From positions 248,001 through 312,000 of the forward strand of contig AFUT01000001.1 of the NCBI GenBank assembly GCA_000223255.2: a DNA stretch of 64,000 bases. Direction: 5' to 3'. This document shows positions 55,677 to 64,000 of the stretch, one piece after another. Every line of letters begins with the position of its first letter. The first letter of the stretch is position 1. A program made the translations under genes and the position numbers. The notes below the pieces were generated by a model. That model was not told the DNA's origin and did not search any database. It saw nothing but the letters and a program-made list of their open reading frames with translations. The DNA is from Streptococcus infantis SK970 (GTDB lineage: Bacteria; Bacillota; Bacilli; Lactobacillales; Streptococcaceae).

Positions 55677-56807
55677 ATGCAGAAGAAACCGACATCAGCT
55701 TACGTGCACATTCCGTTTTGCACACAAATCTGTTATTATTGTGACTTTTCAAAGGTCTTTATTAAAAATCAACCAGTAGACAGCTATCTAGAGCATCTAC
55801 TGCAAGAATTTCATTCTTATGACATTCAGAAGTTGCGTACACTCTATATTGGAGGTGGGACACCGACAGCCTTGTCTGCGCCACAGTTAGAGGTGCTTCT
55901 GGATGGATTGACTAAAAACTTAGATTTGTCAGTCTTAGAAGAATTAACCATCGAGGCCAATCCTGGTGACCTGGATCCTGATAAGATTGCTGTGTTGAAA
56001 AATTCAGCAGTCAACCGTGTTTCATTGGGTGTCCAAACCTTTGATGACAAAATGCTGAAAAAGATTGGTCGTAGTCATTTGGAGAGAGATATCTATGAAA
56101 ATATTGATTGTCTCAAGTTAGCAGGATTTGATAATATTTCCATTGACTTGATCTACGCTCTTCCCGGTCAAACCATGGAACAAGTGAAAGACAATGTTGC
56201 CAAGGCCATCGCTTTGGACATTCCTCACATGAGTCTCTATAGCTTGATTTTGGAAAACCATACGGTCTTTATGAATCGTATGCGTCGTGGGAAGTTACCA
56301 CTTCCTAAAGAAGAAGTAGAAGCTGAGATGTTTGAGTATATCATTACCGAGCTAGAAAGAGCTGGCTTTGAGCATTATGAGATTTCTAACTTTTCTAAAC
56401 CAGGATTTGAAAGTCGTCACAATCTTATGTACTGGGATAATGCTGAGTATTATGGTATCGGCGCTGGAGCTTCTGGCTATGTCAATGGTGTTCGTTATAA
56501 AAATCATGGGCCTATCCGGCATTATATGAAAGCTGTGGAGGCGGGTAATGCTCGCATTACTGAGGAACATTTAACCTTGCGAGAGCAGATGGAAGAAGAG
56601 ATGTTTCTAGGTCTTCGTAAGAAATCTGGTGTTTCCATGACACGATTCGAAGAAAAATTTAATACTTCTTTTGAAGATTTATATGGTCAAGTTGTGAGGG
56701 ATTTGTGCCAACAATGCCTTTTACAAGTAGATGGTCAACAAATACGCATGACCAAAAAAGGTCTCTTTTTAGGAGATACAGTAGCAGAAAGATTTATATT
56801 GGAGTAA
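55677..56807 (+). CDS. hemW: HemW-type radical SAM protein (annotated coproporphyrinogen oxidase-like)
   Basis: 376 residues. The radical-SAM cluster is CX3CX2CDF (Cys15, Cys19, Cys22), lacking the fourth Cys of true HemN, so this is HemW, a heme chaperone family, not a coproporphyrinogen oxidase. Streptococci do not make heme, so its cargo may be exogenous heme. ATG at 55677 lies almost directly downstream of a TATAAT; no strong ribosome site, suggesting a leaderless or nearly leaderless transcript. Confidence 0.88.
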   Translation: MQKKPTSAYVHIPFCTQICYYCDFSKVFIKNQPVDSYLEHLLQEFHSYDIQKLRTLYIGGGTPTALSAPQLEVLLDGLTKNLDLSVLEELTIEANPGDLDPDKIAVLKNSAVNRVSLGVQTFDDKMLKKIGRSHLERDIYENIDCLKLAGFDNISIDLIYALPGQTMEQVKDNVAKAIALDIPHMSLYSLILENHTVFMNRMRRGKLPLPKEEVEAEMFEYIITELERAGFEHYEISNFSKPGFESRHNLMYWDNAEYYGIGAGASGYVNGVRYKNHGPIRHYMKAVEAGNARITEEHLTLREQMEEEMFLGLRKKSGVSMTRFEEKFNTSFEDLYGQVVRDLCQQCLLQVDGQQIRMTKKGLFLGDTVAERFILE

Positions 56808-56811
56808 AATT

Positions 56812-57549
56812 ATGGGCTTAACTTATCAAATGAAGATGAAAATTCCTTTTGATATGGCTGACATGAATGGTCATATCAAACTACCAGACGTTATCTTGTT
56901 ATCCCTACAAGTATCAGGAATGCAATCAATTAATCTAGGAGTGAGTGACAAGGATGTTTTAGAACAGTATAATCTAGTTTGGATTATCACTGATTATGAT
57001 ATCGATGTGATTAGACTTCCTCGTTTTGCTGAGGAAATTACCATCGAAACAGAGGCTTTGACCTACAATCGTCTATTTTGCTACCGTCGATTTACTATTT
57101 ATGATGAAGATGGTCAAGAAATCATTCATATGGTAGCTACCTTTGTCCTTATGGATCGTGAAAGTCGAAAGGTTCATCCTGTAGTACCAGAAATTGTTGC
57201 CCCTTATCAATCTGAGTTTTCTAAGAAACTCCTTCGTGGGCCAAAATATGCAGAGTTGGAAGAAGCGATTAGCAAGGACTACCATGTCCGTTTTTACGAT
57301 TTGGATATGAATGGCCACGTCAATAACAGCAAATATCTAGACTGGGTTTTTGAAGTTATGGGGGCAGATTTCCTAACCAATCATATTCCTAAAAAAATCA
57401 ACCTCAAATATGTCAAGGAAGTTCGACCAGGTGGTATGATTACTTCTAGTTACGAATTGAATGGACTAGAAAGCAATCACCAAGTCACAAGTGATGGCGA
57501 TATCAATGCTCAAGCAAAGATAACTTGGCAAGAAGTTAACAGAGATTAG
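56812..57549 (+). CDS. Acyl-ACP thioesterase
   Basis: 245 residues, two hotdog domains (about 5-125 and 150-240), with [22 protein letters not shown] in the second domain carrying the FAT-type catalytic Asn/His. It probably ends fatty-acid chains or trims acyl-ACP. Five bp after hemW, in one operon. Confidence 0.88.
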   Translation: MGLTYQMKMKIPFDMADMNGHIKLPDVILLSLQVSGMQSINLGVSDKDVLEQYNLVWIITDYDIDVIRLPRFAEEITIETEALTYNRLFCYRRFTIYDEDGQEIIHMVATFVLMDRESRKVHPVVPEIVAPYQSEFSKKLLRGPKYAELEEAISKDYHVRFYDLDMNGHVNNSKYLDWVFEVMGADFLTNHIPKKINLKYVKEVRPGGMITSSYELNGLESNHQVTSDGDINAQAKITWQEVNRD

Positions 57550-57559
57550 AAAGAAATAT

Positions 57560-58333
57560 ATGACTTATAAAGGCTATTTAATTGATTTAGACGGAACAAT
57601 CTATAAGGGAAAAGATAGAATCCCAGCTGGTGAAGCTTTTGTACATGAGCTGCAGAAAAGGGAAATTCCTTATCTTTTTGTAACAAACAACACTACTCGT
57701 ACACCTGAAAGTGTCCAAGAGATGTTGGCAAATCAGTTTAATATTGACACGCCTGTATCGACAATCTATACTGCAACCTTAGCGACTATTGATTATATGA
57801 ATGATTTAGGTCTTGAAAAGACTGTTTATGTAATTGGAGAAGCAGGGCTCAAGGAAGCCATTCAAGCAGCTGGTTATGTTGAAAATAAAGAAAATCCAGC
57901 CTATGTGGTTGTAGGTTTGGACTGGCAAGTTGACTATGAAAAATTTGCTACTGCAACCATTGCTATCCAAAAAGGTGCTCATTTTATCGGTACCAATCCA
58001 GATTTAAATATTCCAACGGAACGAGGCCTTTTACCAGGTGCTGGTTCACTGGTTACTTTGCTCGAAGCAGCAACTCGCGTAAAACCAGTTTATATTGGAA
58101 AACCAAACGCGATTATTATGGACAAGGCTGTTGAACATCTAGGACTTGAACGCCAAGAAATTGTCATGGTGGGCGATAATTACCTGACTGATATTCGCGC
58201 TGGTATTGACAATGGAATTCCTAGCCTTTTGGTGACGACAGGATTTACAAAACCTGAAGAAGTAGCAGATCTACCAATCGCCCCAACCTATGTCCTCTCA
58301 AGTCTAGCGGAGTGGAATTTCGATGAAAACTAA
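57560..58333 (+). CDS. NagD-like HAD phosphatase
   Basis: 257 residues. HAD motif [13 protein letters not shown], motif [12 protein letters not shown], motif III/IV in [16 protein letters not shown] and [11 protein letters not shown], with a cap domain between (class IIA). TIGR01457-like. Substrate uncertain (phosphorylated small molecules). Overlaps the next gene by 11 bp. Confidence 0.92.
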   Translation: MTYKGYLIDLDGTIYKGKDRIPAGEAFVHELQKREIPYLFVTNNTTRTPESVQEMLANQFNIDTPVSTIYTATLATIDYMNDLGLEKTVYVIGEAGLKEAIQAAGYVENKENPAYVVVGLDWQVDYEKFATATIAIQKGAHFIGTNPDLNIPTERGLLPGAGSLVTLLEAATRVKPVYIGKPNAIIMDKAVEHLGLERQEIVMVGDNYLTDIRAGIDNGIPSLLVTTGFTKPEEVADLPIAPTYVLSSLAEWNFDEN

Positions 58334-58955
58334 ATTTACTTTTGTAGGAAGTCTACTCTTTCTCCTCTCTCTTGCTATTTTATTGACCATCTATCTGTCT
58401 TGGTTGGTTTACCCTCTGGAAATTTCTTGGTTAAATCTGACAAGTCGTGTTCATGTCCTACCTCAGACCATCCAACATAACTTTAATGTTTTGATGGATT
58501 ATTTGACCAATCCATTGAGTCAGGTATTAGCAATGCCGGATTTTCCTTCGTCTGCCTCTGGAATTCACCACTTTGTGGTTGTAAAGGGGCTCTTTCACCT
58601 AGCGCAAGGAGTAGCGATCGTAACTCTACCGATTTTCTACCTTTTTTGGAAGCAAGTCATTCAGAAAGGTTTTTTGTCTCTATATCGCAGAGGTCTCTTG
58701 ATTATGCTGTCTTTACCTTTGGTTCTTGGTTTAGTTGGCGTCTTCATTGGTTTTGAACAATTCTTTACCTTGTTTCATCAGATTCTATTTGTAGGTGATG
58801 ATACCTGGCTTTTTGATCCCGCTAAAGATTCAGTCATTCTCATCCTACCAGAGGATTTTTTCCTGCATGCCTTTCTCCTATTTTTCTGCTTGTATGAGTT
58901 AATTTTTGGATTCGTTTATCTTATAAGTTGGAAAAAATTACCGAAAAGAGAATAA
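58323..58955 (+). CDS. TIGR01906 family integral membrane protein
   Basis: 210 residues with four or five membrane segments (first [21 protein letters not shown]). Belongs by pattern and position to the streptococcal TIGR01906 membrane family; function unknown. Overlaps nagD-like gene; the transcript ends at the hairpin 58985-59018. Confidence 0.82.
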   Translation: MKTKFTFVGSLLFLLSLAILLTIYLSWLVYPLEISWLNLTSRVHVLPQTIQHNFNVLMDYLTNPLSQVLAMPDFPSSASGIHHFVVVKGLFHLAQGVAIVTLPIFYLFWKQVIQKGFLSLYRRGLLIMLSLPLVLGLVGVFIGFEQFFTLFHQILFVGDDTWLFDPAKDSVILILPEDFFLHAFLLFFCLYELIFGFVYLISWKKLPKRE

Positions 58956-58984
58956 ATGCATAAAAATGTTTTAAAAAATTGTAC

Positions 58985-59018
58985 GAAAAACCTATTTTCT
59001 TTAAAAAGTAGGTTTTTT
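58985..59018 (+). terminator. Terminator of hemW operon
   Basis: AAAAACCTA / TAGGTTTTTT stem with A-rich loop. Confidence 0.85.
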
Positions 59019-59090
59019 ACGGAAATAACTAGTCAAGCGCTTTATTTTTTGTATAATAGGGTTAGAAAAGTATGCAAAGAAGAGAATAGC

Positions 59091-59492
59091 ATGATTACAC
59101 TATTTTTATCACCGAGTTGTACATCATGTCGTAAGGCAAAGGCCTGGCTTAATAATCATAAAGTGCCTTTCCAAGAGCACAACATTATGACCAGTCCTTT
59201 ATCAAGAAAAGAATTACAACATATTCTTTCCTTGACCGAAAACGGTACCGATGACATTATTTCAACTCGTTCAAAAATTTTCCAAAAGTTAAATATCGAT
59301 GTGGAAAGTATCTCGGTGACAGAGTTGCTTCATTTAATTGAGCAATATCCTAGTCTTTTGCGTCGTCCAATCATCATTGATGATAAACGTATGCAGATTG
59401 GCTTTAATGAAGATGAGATTCGTGCATTTCTTCCTCGTAGTTATCGTAAGCAAGAATTGAAAGAAGCTACATTAAGAGCTGGTATTAATTAG
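59091..59492 (+). CDS. spxA: Spx-family transcriptional regulator
   Basis: 133 residues from the ATG at 59091 (MITLFLSPSCTSCRKAKAWL); the longer frame runs through the terminator. ArsC/Spx fold with redox CXXC (Cys10, Cys13) and RPI segment LLRRPIIIDDKRMQIGFNEDE. Spx binds the RNA-polymerase alpha C-terminal domain and controls oxidative-stress genes; streptococcal SpxA1 also restrains competence. The promoter TATAAT lies at about 59054. Confidence 0.93.
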   Translation: MITLFLSPSCTSCRKAKAWLNNHKVPFQEHNIMTSPLSRKELQHILSLTENGTDDIISTRSKIFQKLNIDVESISVTELLHLIEQYPSLLRRPIIIDDKRMQIGFNEDEIRAFLPRSYRKQELKEATLRAGIN

Positions 59493-59768
59493 ATGAATAA
59501 ACAGTATAGTTACCCACTAGATTTGTCGTGGAGCACTGAAGAACTTGCTTCAGTGCTTTCTTTTTTAATGATGTTGAAGCAGCCTATGAGACTAAGGTAG
59601 AAGCAAAGAAACTACTAGATTCCTACAAGAGATTCAAAGCGGTTGTTCCCAGCAAGAGTGAAGAAAACGTTTGGGACGTGAATTTGAATCAGTTAGTGGA
59701 TATTCTTTCTACCGTGCAGTCCAATTGGCAAAAGAAAAGGAGAAGGGAAGATTTCACTTGGAAAATAA
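59493..59768 (+). pseudogene. UPF0223 family protein, three one-base frameshifts
   Basis: Starts at the ATG touching the spxA stop ([24 protein letters not shown]). Three missing bases (T run 59561-59566, A run 59664-59667, AA at 59748-59749) break it. Restored, it reads [31 protein letters not shown] and ends at TAA 59766-59768 after 92 residues, the family's exact length. Function unknown. Three breaks in 276 bp point to sequence errors. Confidence 0.85.
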
Positions 59769-60524
59769 ATTTACATTTGCCAAAGAAATTGTTAGGGATG
59801 CTGGAGAATATATTCTCCAGCATATGAAAGAAGATCTCCATGTTGAGAGAAAGTCTTCCCCTACAGATTTGGTCACTAAATTAGATAAAGATGTTCAAGC
59901 TTTACTTATTGAGAAAATTCGTTCTCGCTATCCAGATGATCTATTTTGTGCAGAAGAAGGCTGCATGCGTGCAGCAGTAGGACAAGGTTGTGTATGGATT
60001 ATTGATCCTATTGATGGAACCAACAATTTCGTAGCACAAGGTGAAGATTTTGCCGTTATGCTAGCCTATTTTGAGGATGGTGTTGGGAAATTTGGAATTA
60101 TCTATGATGTTATGAAGGGTGACTGCTACCATGGTGGAGGAGACTTTCAGCCTTGTCGCAATGATGAACCTTTACCAGCATTTAAAAGAAACCTTTGAGA
60201 GAATTTTTGGTAGCTGGTAATTCTGGCATGCTAGAAACCAACGAATGGGGCTTAGCGGATTTGGGAAATGCTGCACTTGGGACACGAGTTTATGGCAGCG
60301 CTGCTATTAGTTTTGCCAAGGTGCTATCAGGACGACTTCTAACGTATATCACTTACCTGCAACCCTGGGATTATGCAGCTGCCAGTATCCTAGGTAAAAG
60401 TTTAGGTTATAAGGTTCTTACGATTGCTGGTGAGGAAGTTGATTTACAAACACGACAGGCTGTTATGATGGTACCAGTCGAGATGAAAGATGAGATTCAA
60501 TCCTATATCTATGAAAGGAAATAA
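59758..60524 (+). pseudogene. Inositol monophosphatase family protein, one-base frameshift
   Basis: Starts at TTG 59758 ([19 protein letters not shown] follows), overlapping the end of UPF0223; AGGAGAAGGG is upstream. Metal-site motifs CAEEG and [16 protein letters not shown] are present, then the frame is lost at the A run 60184-60187; one added A gives [18 protein letters not shown] and 255 residues. Late motif SPWDYAAAS equivalent is QPWDYAAASILG. Possible substrates are inositol phosphates or PAP-like molecules. Confidence 0.87.
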
Positions 60525-60530
60525 ACCTAC

Positions 60531-61843
60531 ATGCAATTTCCAGATGGATTTGTAAAAAATACGAAACAATATTGGGAGATGAGGCAAGAGCTTTTCTTGC
60601 CTCTTTTGATGATGAAGCTGTTTCTGCTTTTCGTATCAATCCCTTAAAAGAAAGGCAGCTTTCTTTTTCAGATGCTATTCCCAATACACCTTGGGGTTAC
60701 TATGGGAAGGTTTCAGGAAAATCCCCAGAACATGTGACCGGCTTGGTCTATTCACAAGAACCTGCCGCACAAATGGTCGCTCAAGTAGCTCAGCCAAAGC
60801 TAGGTATGAAGGTTTTGGATTTGGCAGCGGCTCCCGGTGGGAAATCTACTCAGCTGGCAGCCTATCTAGCAGGTGAGGGACTCCTTGTATCCAATGAAAT
60901 TTCAAGCAAACGGTCAAAGATTTTAGTTGAGAATATGGAACGCTTTGGAGCGACTAATGTTGTTGTGACCAATGAATCTGCAGAACGTTTAGCCAAGGTC
61001 TTTAAAGGTTATTTTGACCTGATTGTTCTAGATGCTCCTTGCTCGGGTGAAGGCATGTTTCGTAAACAGCCCGATGCTATGGATTATTGGACTGAGGAAT
61101 ATCCTAGTCAATGCGCTAGTCTACAACGTGAGATTTTAGCAGATGCAGTTACTATGTTGGCTGATGGTGGTCGACTAGTCTATTCAACCTGTACCTGGGC
61201 GCCCGAAGAAAACGAAGAAATCGTCCAATGGTTACTGGATAGCTATGATTTTGAATTGATTCCAGTGGAACATATAAATGGTATGTCACAAGGCATCAAC
61301 CAACCTGAGACAGCTAGAATGTACCCTCATCACTTTAAGGGAGAAGGTCAGTTCGTGGCCCATCTTCAGTTTAAAGGTCAAAACAAGGCTGGGAAGTTCA
61401 AACCTTCTAAGACGAATCTCAGTCGTGAACAATTGAGTTTGTGGCAGGATTTTGAGAAAAAACATCTTAAAGAAAAACTGACAGGAATCTTACAAGTTTT
61501 TGGGGAGCAACTGTATTTGTTACCAGAAGTTCTACCGGATTTAGGAAAACTAAGAATTGCTCGGAATGGACTACATCTCGGGACTTTTAAGAAGAAACGT
61601 TTGGAACCAAGCTTTGCTCTTGGCCTAGCTTTAAAACCAAGCCAAGTCAAACAATCAATTGAAATTCGTCAAGAAGACTTTGTCAAATATGTGGCTGGTG
61701 AAACAGTTCAATTAGCTGAAACTCTTCCAAATGGTTGGTACCAAGTTTTGCTTGGTGGAAATGGTCTAGGTTTTGCAAAAGTAACCGGAAATACCTTGAA
61801 GAATTATTTTCCCAAGGGCTTGAGGTTTCAGGTGAAAAACTAG
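60531..61843 (+). pseudogene. rsmF: NOL1/NOP2/Sun-family rRNA cytosine-C5 methyltransferase (RsmF-like), one-base frameshift
   Basis: ATG at 60531 (MQFPDGFV). One A is missing from the six-A run 60554-60559; restored it reads KKYETILGDEARAFLASFDD and gives 437 residues. SAM motif VLDLAAAPGGKSTQLAAYLA, catalytic Cys pair in DAPCSGEGMFRK and STCTWAPEEN. C-terminal RNA-binding region. Probably methylates 16S rRNA C1407. Six bp after the phosphatase gene. Confidence 0.88.
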
Positions 61844-61952
61844 TCAAAAACAGTATTCTATGTTATAGTGGATGTATGGATTTTCCCTGAAAACAATAGA
61901 AAATAAGGGCGAAAATTCAAGCTATTCATCATTATTTTCAAGGAGACAAATA

Positions 61953-62829
61953 GTGAAAAATTTAAAAACTCACCATCTCTCTTGCAACTCTTTTACTTGC
62001 TGGTTCGCTAGCAGGATGTGCGAGTTGGATTGATCGTGGGGAGTCTATGACGGCTGTCGGTTCAACTGCCCTTCAACCTTTAGTCGAGGCGGCGGCAGAT
62101 GAATTTGCGTCCGCACACGTTGGTAAAACAGTCAATGTTCAAGGCGGTGGTTCAGGTACAGGTCTGTCTCAAGTCCAGTCTGGAGCAGTAGACGTCGGTA
62201 ACTCGGATGTATTTGCCGAGGAAAAAGACGGAATCGATGCGTCCGCGCTAGTTGACCACAAGGTAGCTGTTGCGGGCATAGCTGTTATCATCAATAAAGA
62301 AGTAGATGTTGATAATCTTACGACAGAACAACTTCGCAAAATTTTTACAGGTGAAATTACCAACTGGAAAGAAGTTGGTGGTAAAGATTTAGCTATCTCT
62401 ATTATCAACCGAGCTGCTAGCTCAGGTTCTCGTGCTACCTTTGACAGTGTGATTATGGATGGAAAATCAGCAATACAAAGTCAGGAGCAGGATTCTAACG
62501 GAATGGTCAAATCAATCGTTTCCCAAACACCGGGTGCTATTTCATACCTAGCTTTCGCCTATGTTGATGATTCGGTTGGGACTCTCAAACTTAACGGCTA
62601 TGAACCAATTTCTGAGAATGTAACCACGAATAACTGGCCTTTGTGGTCTTATGAACATATGTATACACTTGGTGAGCCAAATGAATTGGCTGCCGAATTC
62701 TTGAACTTTGTTCTTTCAGACGAAGCGCAGAATGGAATTGTTAAAGGAATGGGCTATATTTCTGTCAAAGAAATGAAGGTCGAAAAAGATGCTGCAGGTA
62801 CTGTGACAGCGCTAGAAGGGAGCCAATAA
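61953..62829 (+). pseudogene. pstS: Phosphate-binding lipoprotein PstS, frameshift in signal peptide
   Basis: GTG at 61953 with AAGGAGAC site. The signal peptide is broken: removing one base from the A5 run 61964-61968 (or adding two) gives [17 protein letters not shown] with the lipid-modified Cys. The mature part is complete: [34 protein letters not shown] and [14 protein letters not shown] bind phosphate. 291 residues if one base is removed. It captures phosphate for PstCAB; Lgt (54009) would lipidate it. Confidence 0.9.
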
Positions 62830-63745
62830 TGAATCAAGAAGAATTATCTAAAAAATTGCTCTCTCCTTCAAAAAACTCTCGTCTTGAGAAATTAGGGAAA
62901 GGTCTAACTTTTGCCTGCCTCTCTTTGATTGTTATCATTGTTGCAATGATTTTGATCTTTGTAGCCCAAAAAGGCTTGTCAACCTTCTTTGTTAATGGTG
63001 TGAATATCTTTGATTTTCTTTTTGGTGCAACTTGGAATCCGTCAGGTAAACAATTTGGTGCCCTTCCAATGATTTTAGGTTCCTTTATTGTTACCATCCT
63101 GTCAGCTCTTATTGCAACACCATTTGCCATTGGTGCAGCTGTCTTTATGACAGAGGTGTCTCCAAAAGGAGCTAAGATTTTGCAACCTGCTATTGAACTC
63201 TTAGTTGGGATTCCTTCAGTAGTTTATGGATTTATCGGTTTGCAAGTTGTGGTACCATTTGTACGTACTGTCTTTGGTGGAACAGGTTTTGGTATTTTAT
63301 CCGGGATTTTCGTTCTTTTGTCATGATCCTACCAACTGTAACCTTTATGACAACAGACAGCTTGCGTGCTGTTCCTCGTCATTATCGTGAAGCTAGTTTA
63401 GCTATGGGAGCCACTCGTTGGCAAACCATCTGGCGTGTGACCTTGAAAGCAGCACGTTCAGGTATTTTCACTGCAGTGGTCTTTGGGATGGCGCGTGCCT
63501 TCGGTGAAGCCCTTGCTATTCAGATGGTTGTCGGAAACTCAGCAGTTATCCCAACCTCGCTAACAACACCAGCTGCGACTTTGACATCTGTATTGACTAT
63601 GGGAATTGGGAATACCGTCATGGGAACTGTTGATAATAATGTTCTTTGGTCACTGGCCTTAGTATTGCTTTTGATGAGCTTGGCCTTTAACAGTGTGATT
63701 AAATTGATTACGAAAGAAAGAGGAAAGAAAAACTATGCACGCTAA
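62829..63745 (+). pseudogene. pstC: Phosphate ABC transporter permease PstC, one-base frameshift
   Basis: Start overlaps the pstS stop by 1 bp. Six membrane helices; EVSPKGAKILQPAIELLVGIPSVVYGFIGL. One T is missing at the T4 run 63316-63319; restored it reads GIFVLFVMILPTVTFMTTDSL and includes the EAA loop EASLAMGATRWQTIW, giving 305 residues. Partner of PstA; overlaps it by 11 bp. Confidence 0.9.
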
Positions 63746-64000
63746 GAAATTAGATAAACTTGCAACAGCTGTCCTCTATACCATCGCAGGAATCATTGTG
63801 ACAATTTTGGCATCTTTGATTCTTTATATCTTGGTTCGAGGATTGCCACATGTTTCATGGTCATTCTTGACTGGGAAATCATCTTCTTATCAAGCAGGTG
63901 GTGGTATTGGGATTCAGCTTTATAATTCCTTCTTCCTTTTGGTCATCACCTTATTCATTTCTGTACCATTATCCATGGGGGCTGGAATTTACTTGGCTGA
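63735..64000 (+). CDS. pstA: Phosphate ABC transporter permease PstA, partial
   Basis: ATG at 63735 (MHAKKLDKLATAVLYTIAG) overlapping pstC. 88 codons are visible with two membrane helices and GLPHVSWSFLTGK, typical of PstA; the rest lies beyond the window edge. It pairs with PstC to form the channel. Confidence 0.9.
   Translation, partial: MHAKKLDKLATAVLYTIAGIIVTILASLILYILVRGLPHVSWSFLTGKSSSYQAGGGIGIQLYNSFFLLVITLFISVPLSMGAGIYLA

Noticed and set aside
59701..60198. UPF0223-phosphatase fusion protein
   Set aside because: The apparent fusion arises from a missing A near 59748; restoring it separates the two genes at their usual overlapping boundary.
1..64000. BOX or RUP repeats, IS elements, tRNA or rRNA genes
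   Set aside because: I looked for their usual sequences and found none that I could support.

Overview
The window is chromosomal DNA of a mitis-group Streptococcus (S. mitis, S. oralis, S. infantis or a close relative). The evidence is the low-GC coding style, proteins that match remembered S. pneumoniae sequences almost residue for residue (CiaR, PepN, CarB, PyrR, RpsU, TrmD, HtpX), a YSIRK-type signal peptide, LPxTG cell-wall proteins and streptococcal PyrR attenuators. I see no rRNA, tRNA, IS element, prophage or CRISPR array.

Layout. (1) 1-8744: partial membrane protein, zinc-ribbon protein, SlrA rotamase lipoprotein, a damaged SAP-like gene, an XRE/membrane-protein pair behind three 29-bp tandem repeats, rpsP-khpA, a MazG-like gene, rimM-trmD and an ATP-cone protein, small conserved genes, bioY and gor. 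(2) 8984-14238: a MacA/MacB-type three-gene exporter and metG. (3) 14342-20343: an accessory-looking run with an aldo/keto reductase, an SDR, five small acidic genes that look like an orphan array of toxin-immunity genes (two SUKH, one Imm51-like), a Nudix hydrolase, a lone PEP-utilising-enzyme barrel and an ASCH protein. (4) 20560-27393: an LPxTG-type adhesin with altered sorting motif, pepN and the ciaRH two-component system. (5) 27600-41404: pyrimidine genes (pyrP, pyrR-pyrB-carA-carB) with two PyrR attenuators, interleaved with rsmG, lemA, htpX, an ABC-F gene with an attenuator-like leader, yceD and nth. (6) 41805-52545: a 2265-residue repetitive cell-wall adhesin, nagB behind a NagR-type operator, and a Thr-rich adhesin. 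(7) 52774-64000: rpsU, hprK-lgt-DUF948-YtxH, hemW, thioesterase, NagD-like phosphatase, TIGR01906 protein, spxA, UPF0223, inositol monophosphatase, rsmF and the start of pst phosphate transport.

At least 18 single-base indels, nearly all in homopolymers, break otherwise conserved genes (trmD, ciaH twice, rsmG, UPF0223 three times, rsmF, pstS, pstC and others). Several of these genes are normally important for growth, so most breaks are probably sequencing errors; I give reconstructed full-gene coordinates and state the break.

Best candidates for new biology: the ABC-F leader with a three-codon uORF and two terminator-like hairpins (33032-33281), the 448-nt repeat- and hairpin-rich spacer inside carA-carB (37780-38227), the immunity-like array (16324-18542), the PEP-utilising barrel that lacks its usual catalytic cysteine (19060-19892), and the adhesin built from alternating pilin-type and AgI/II-like modules.
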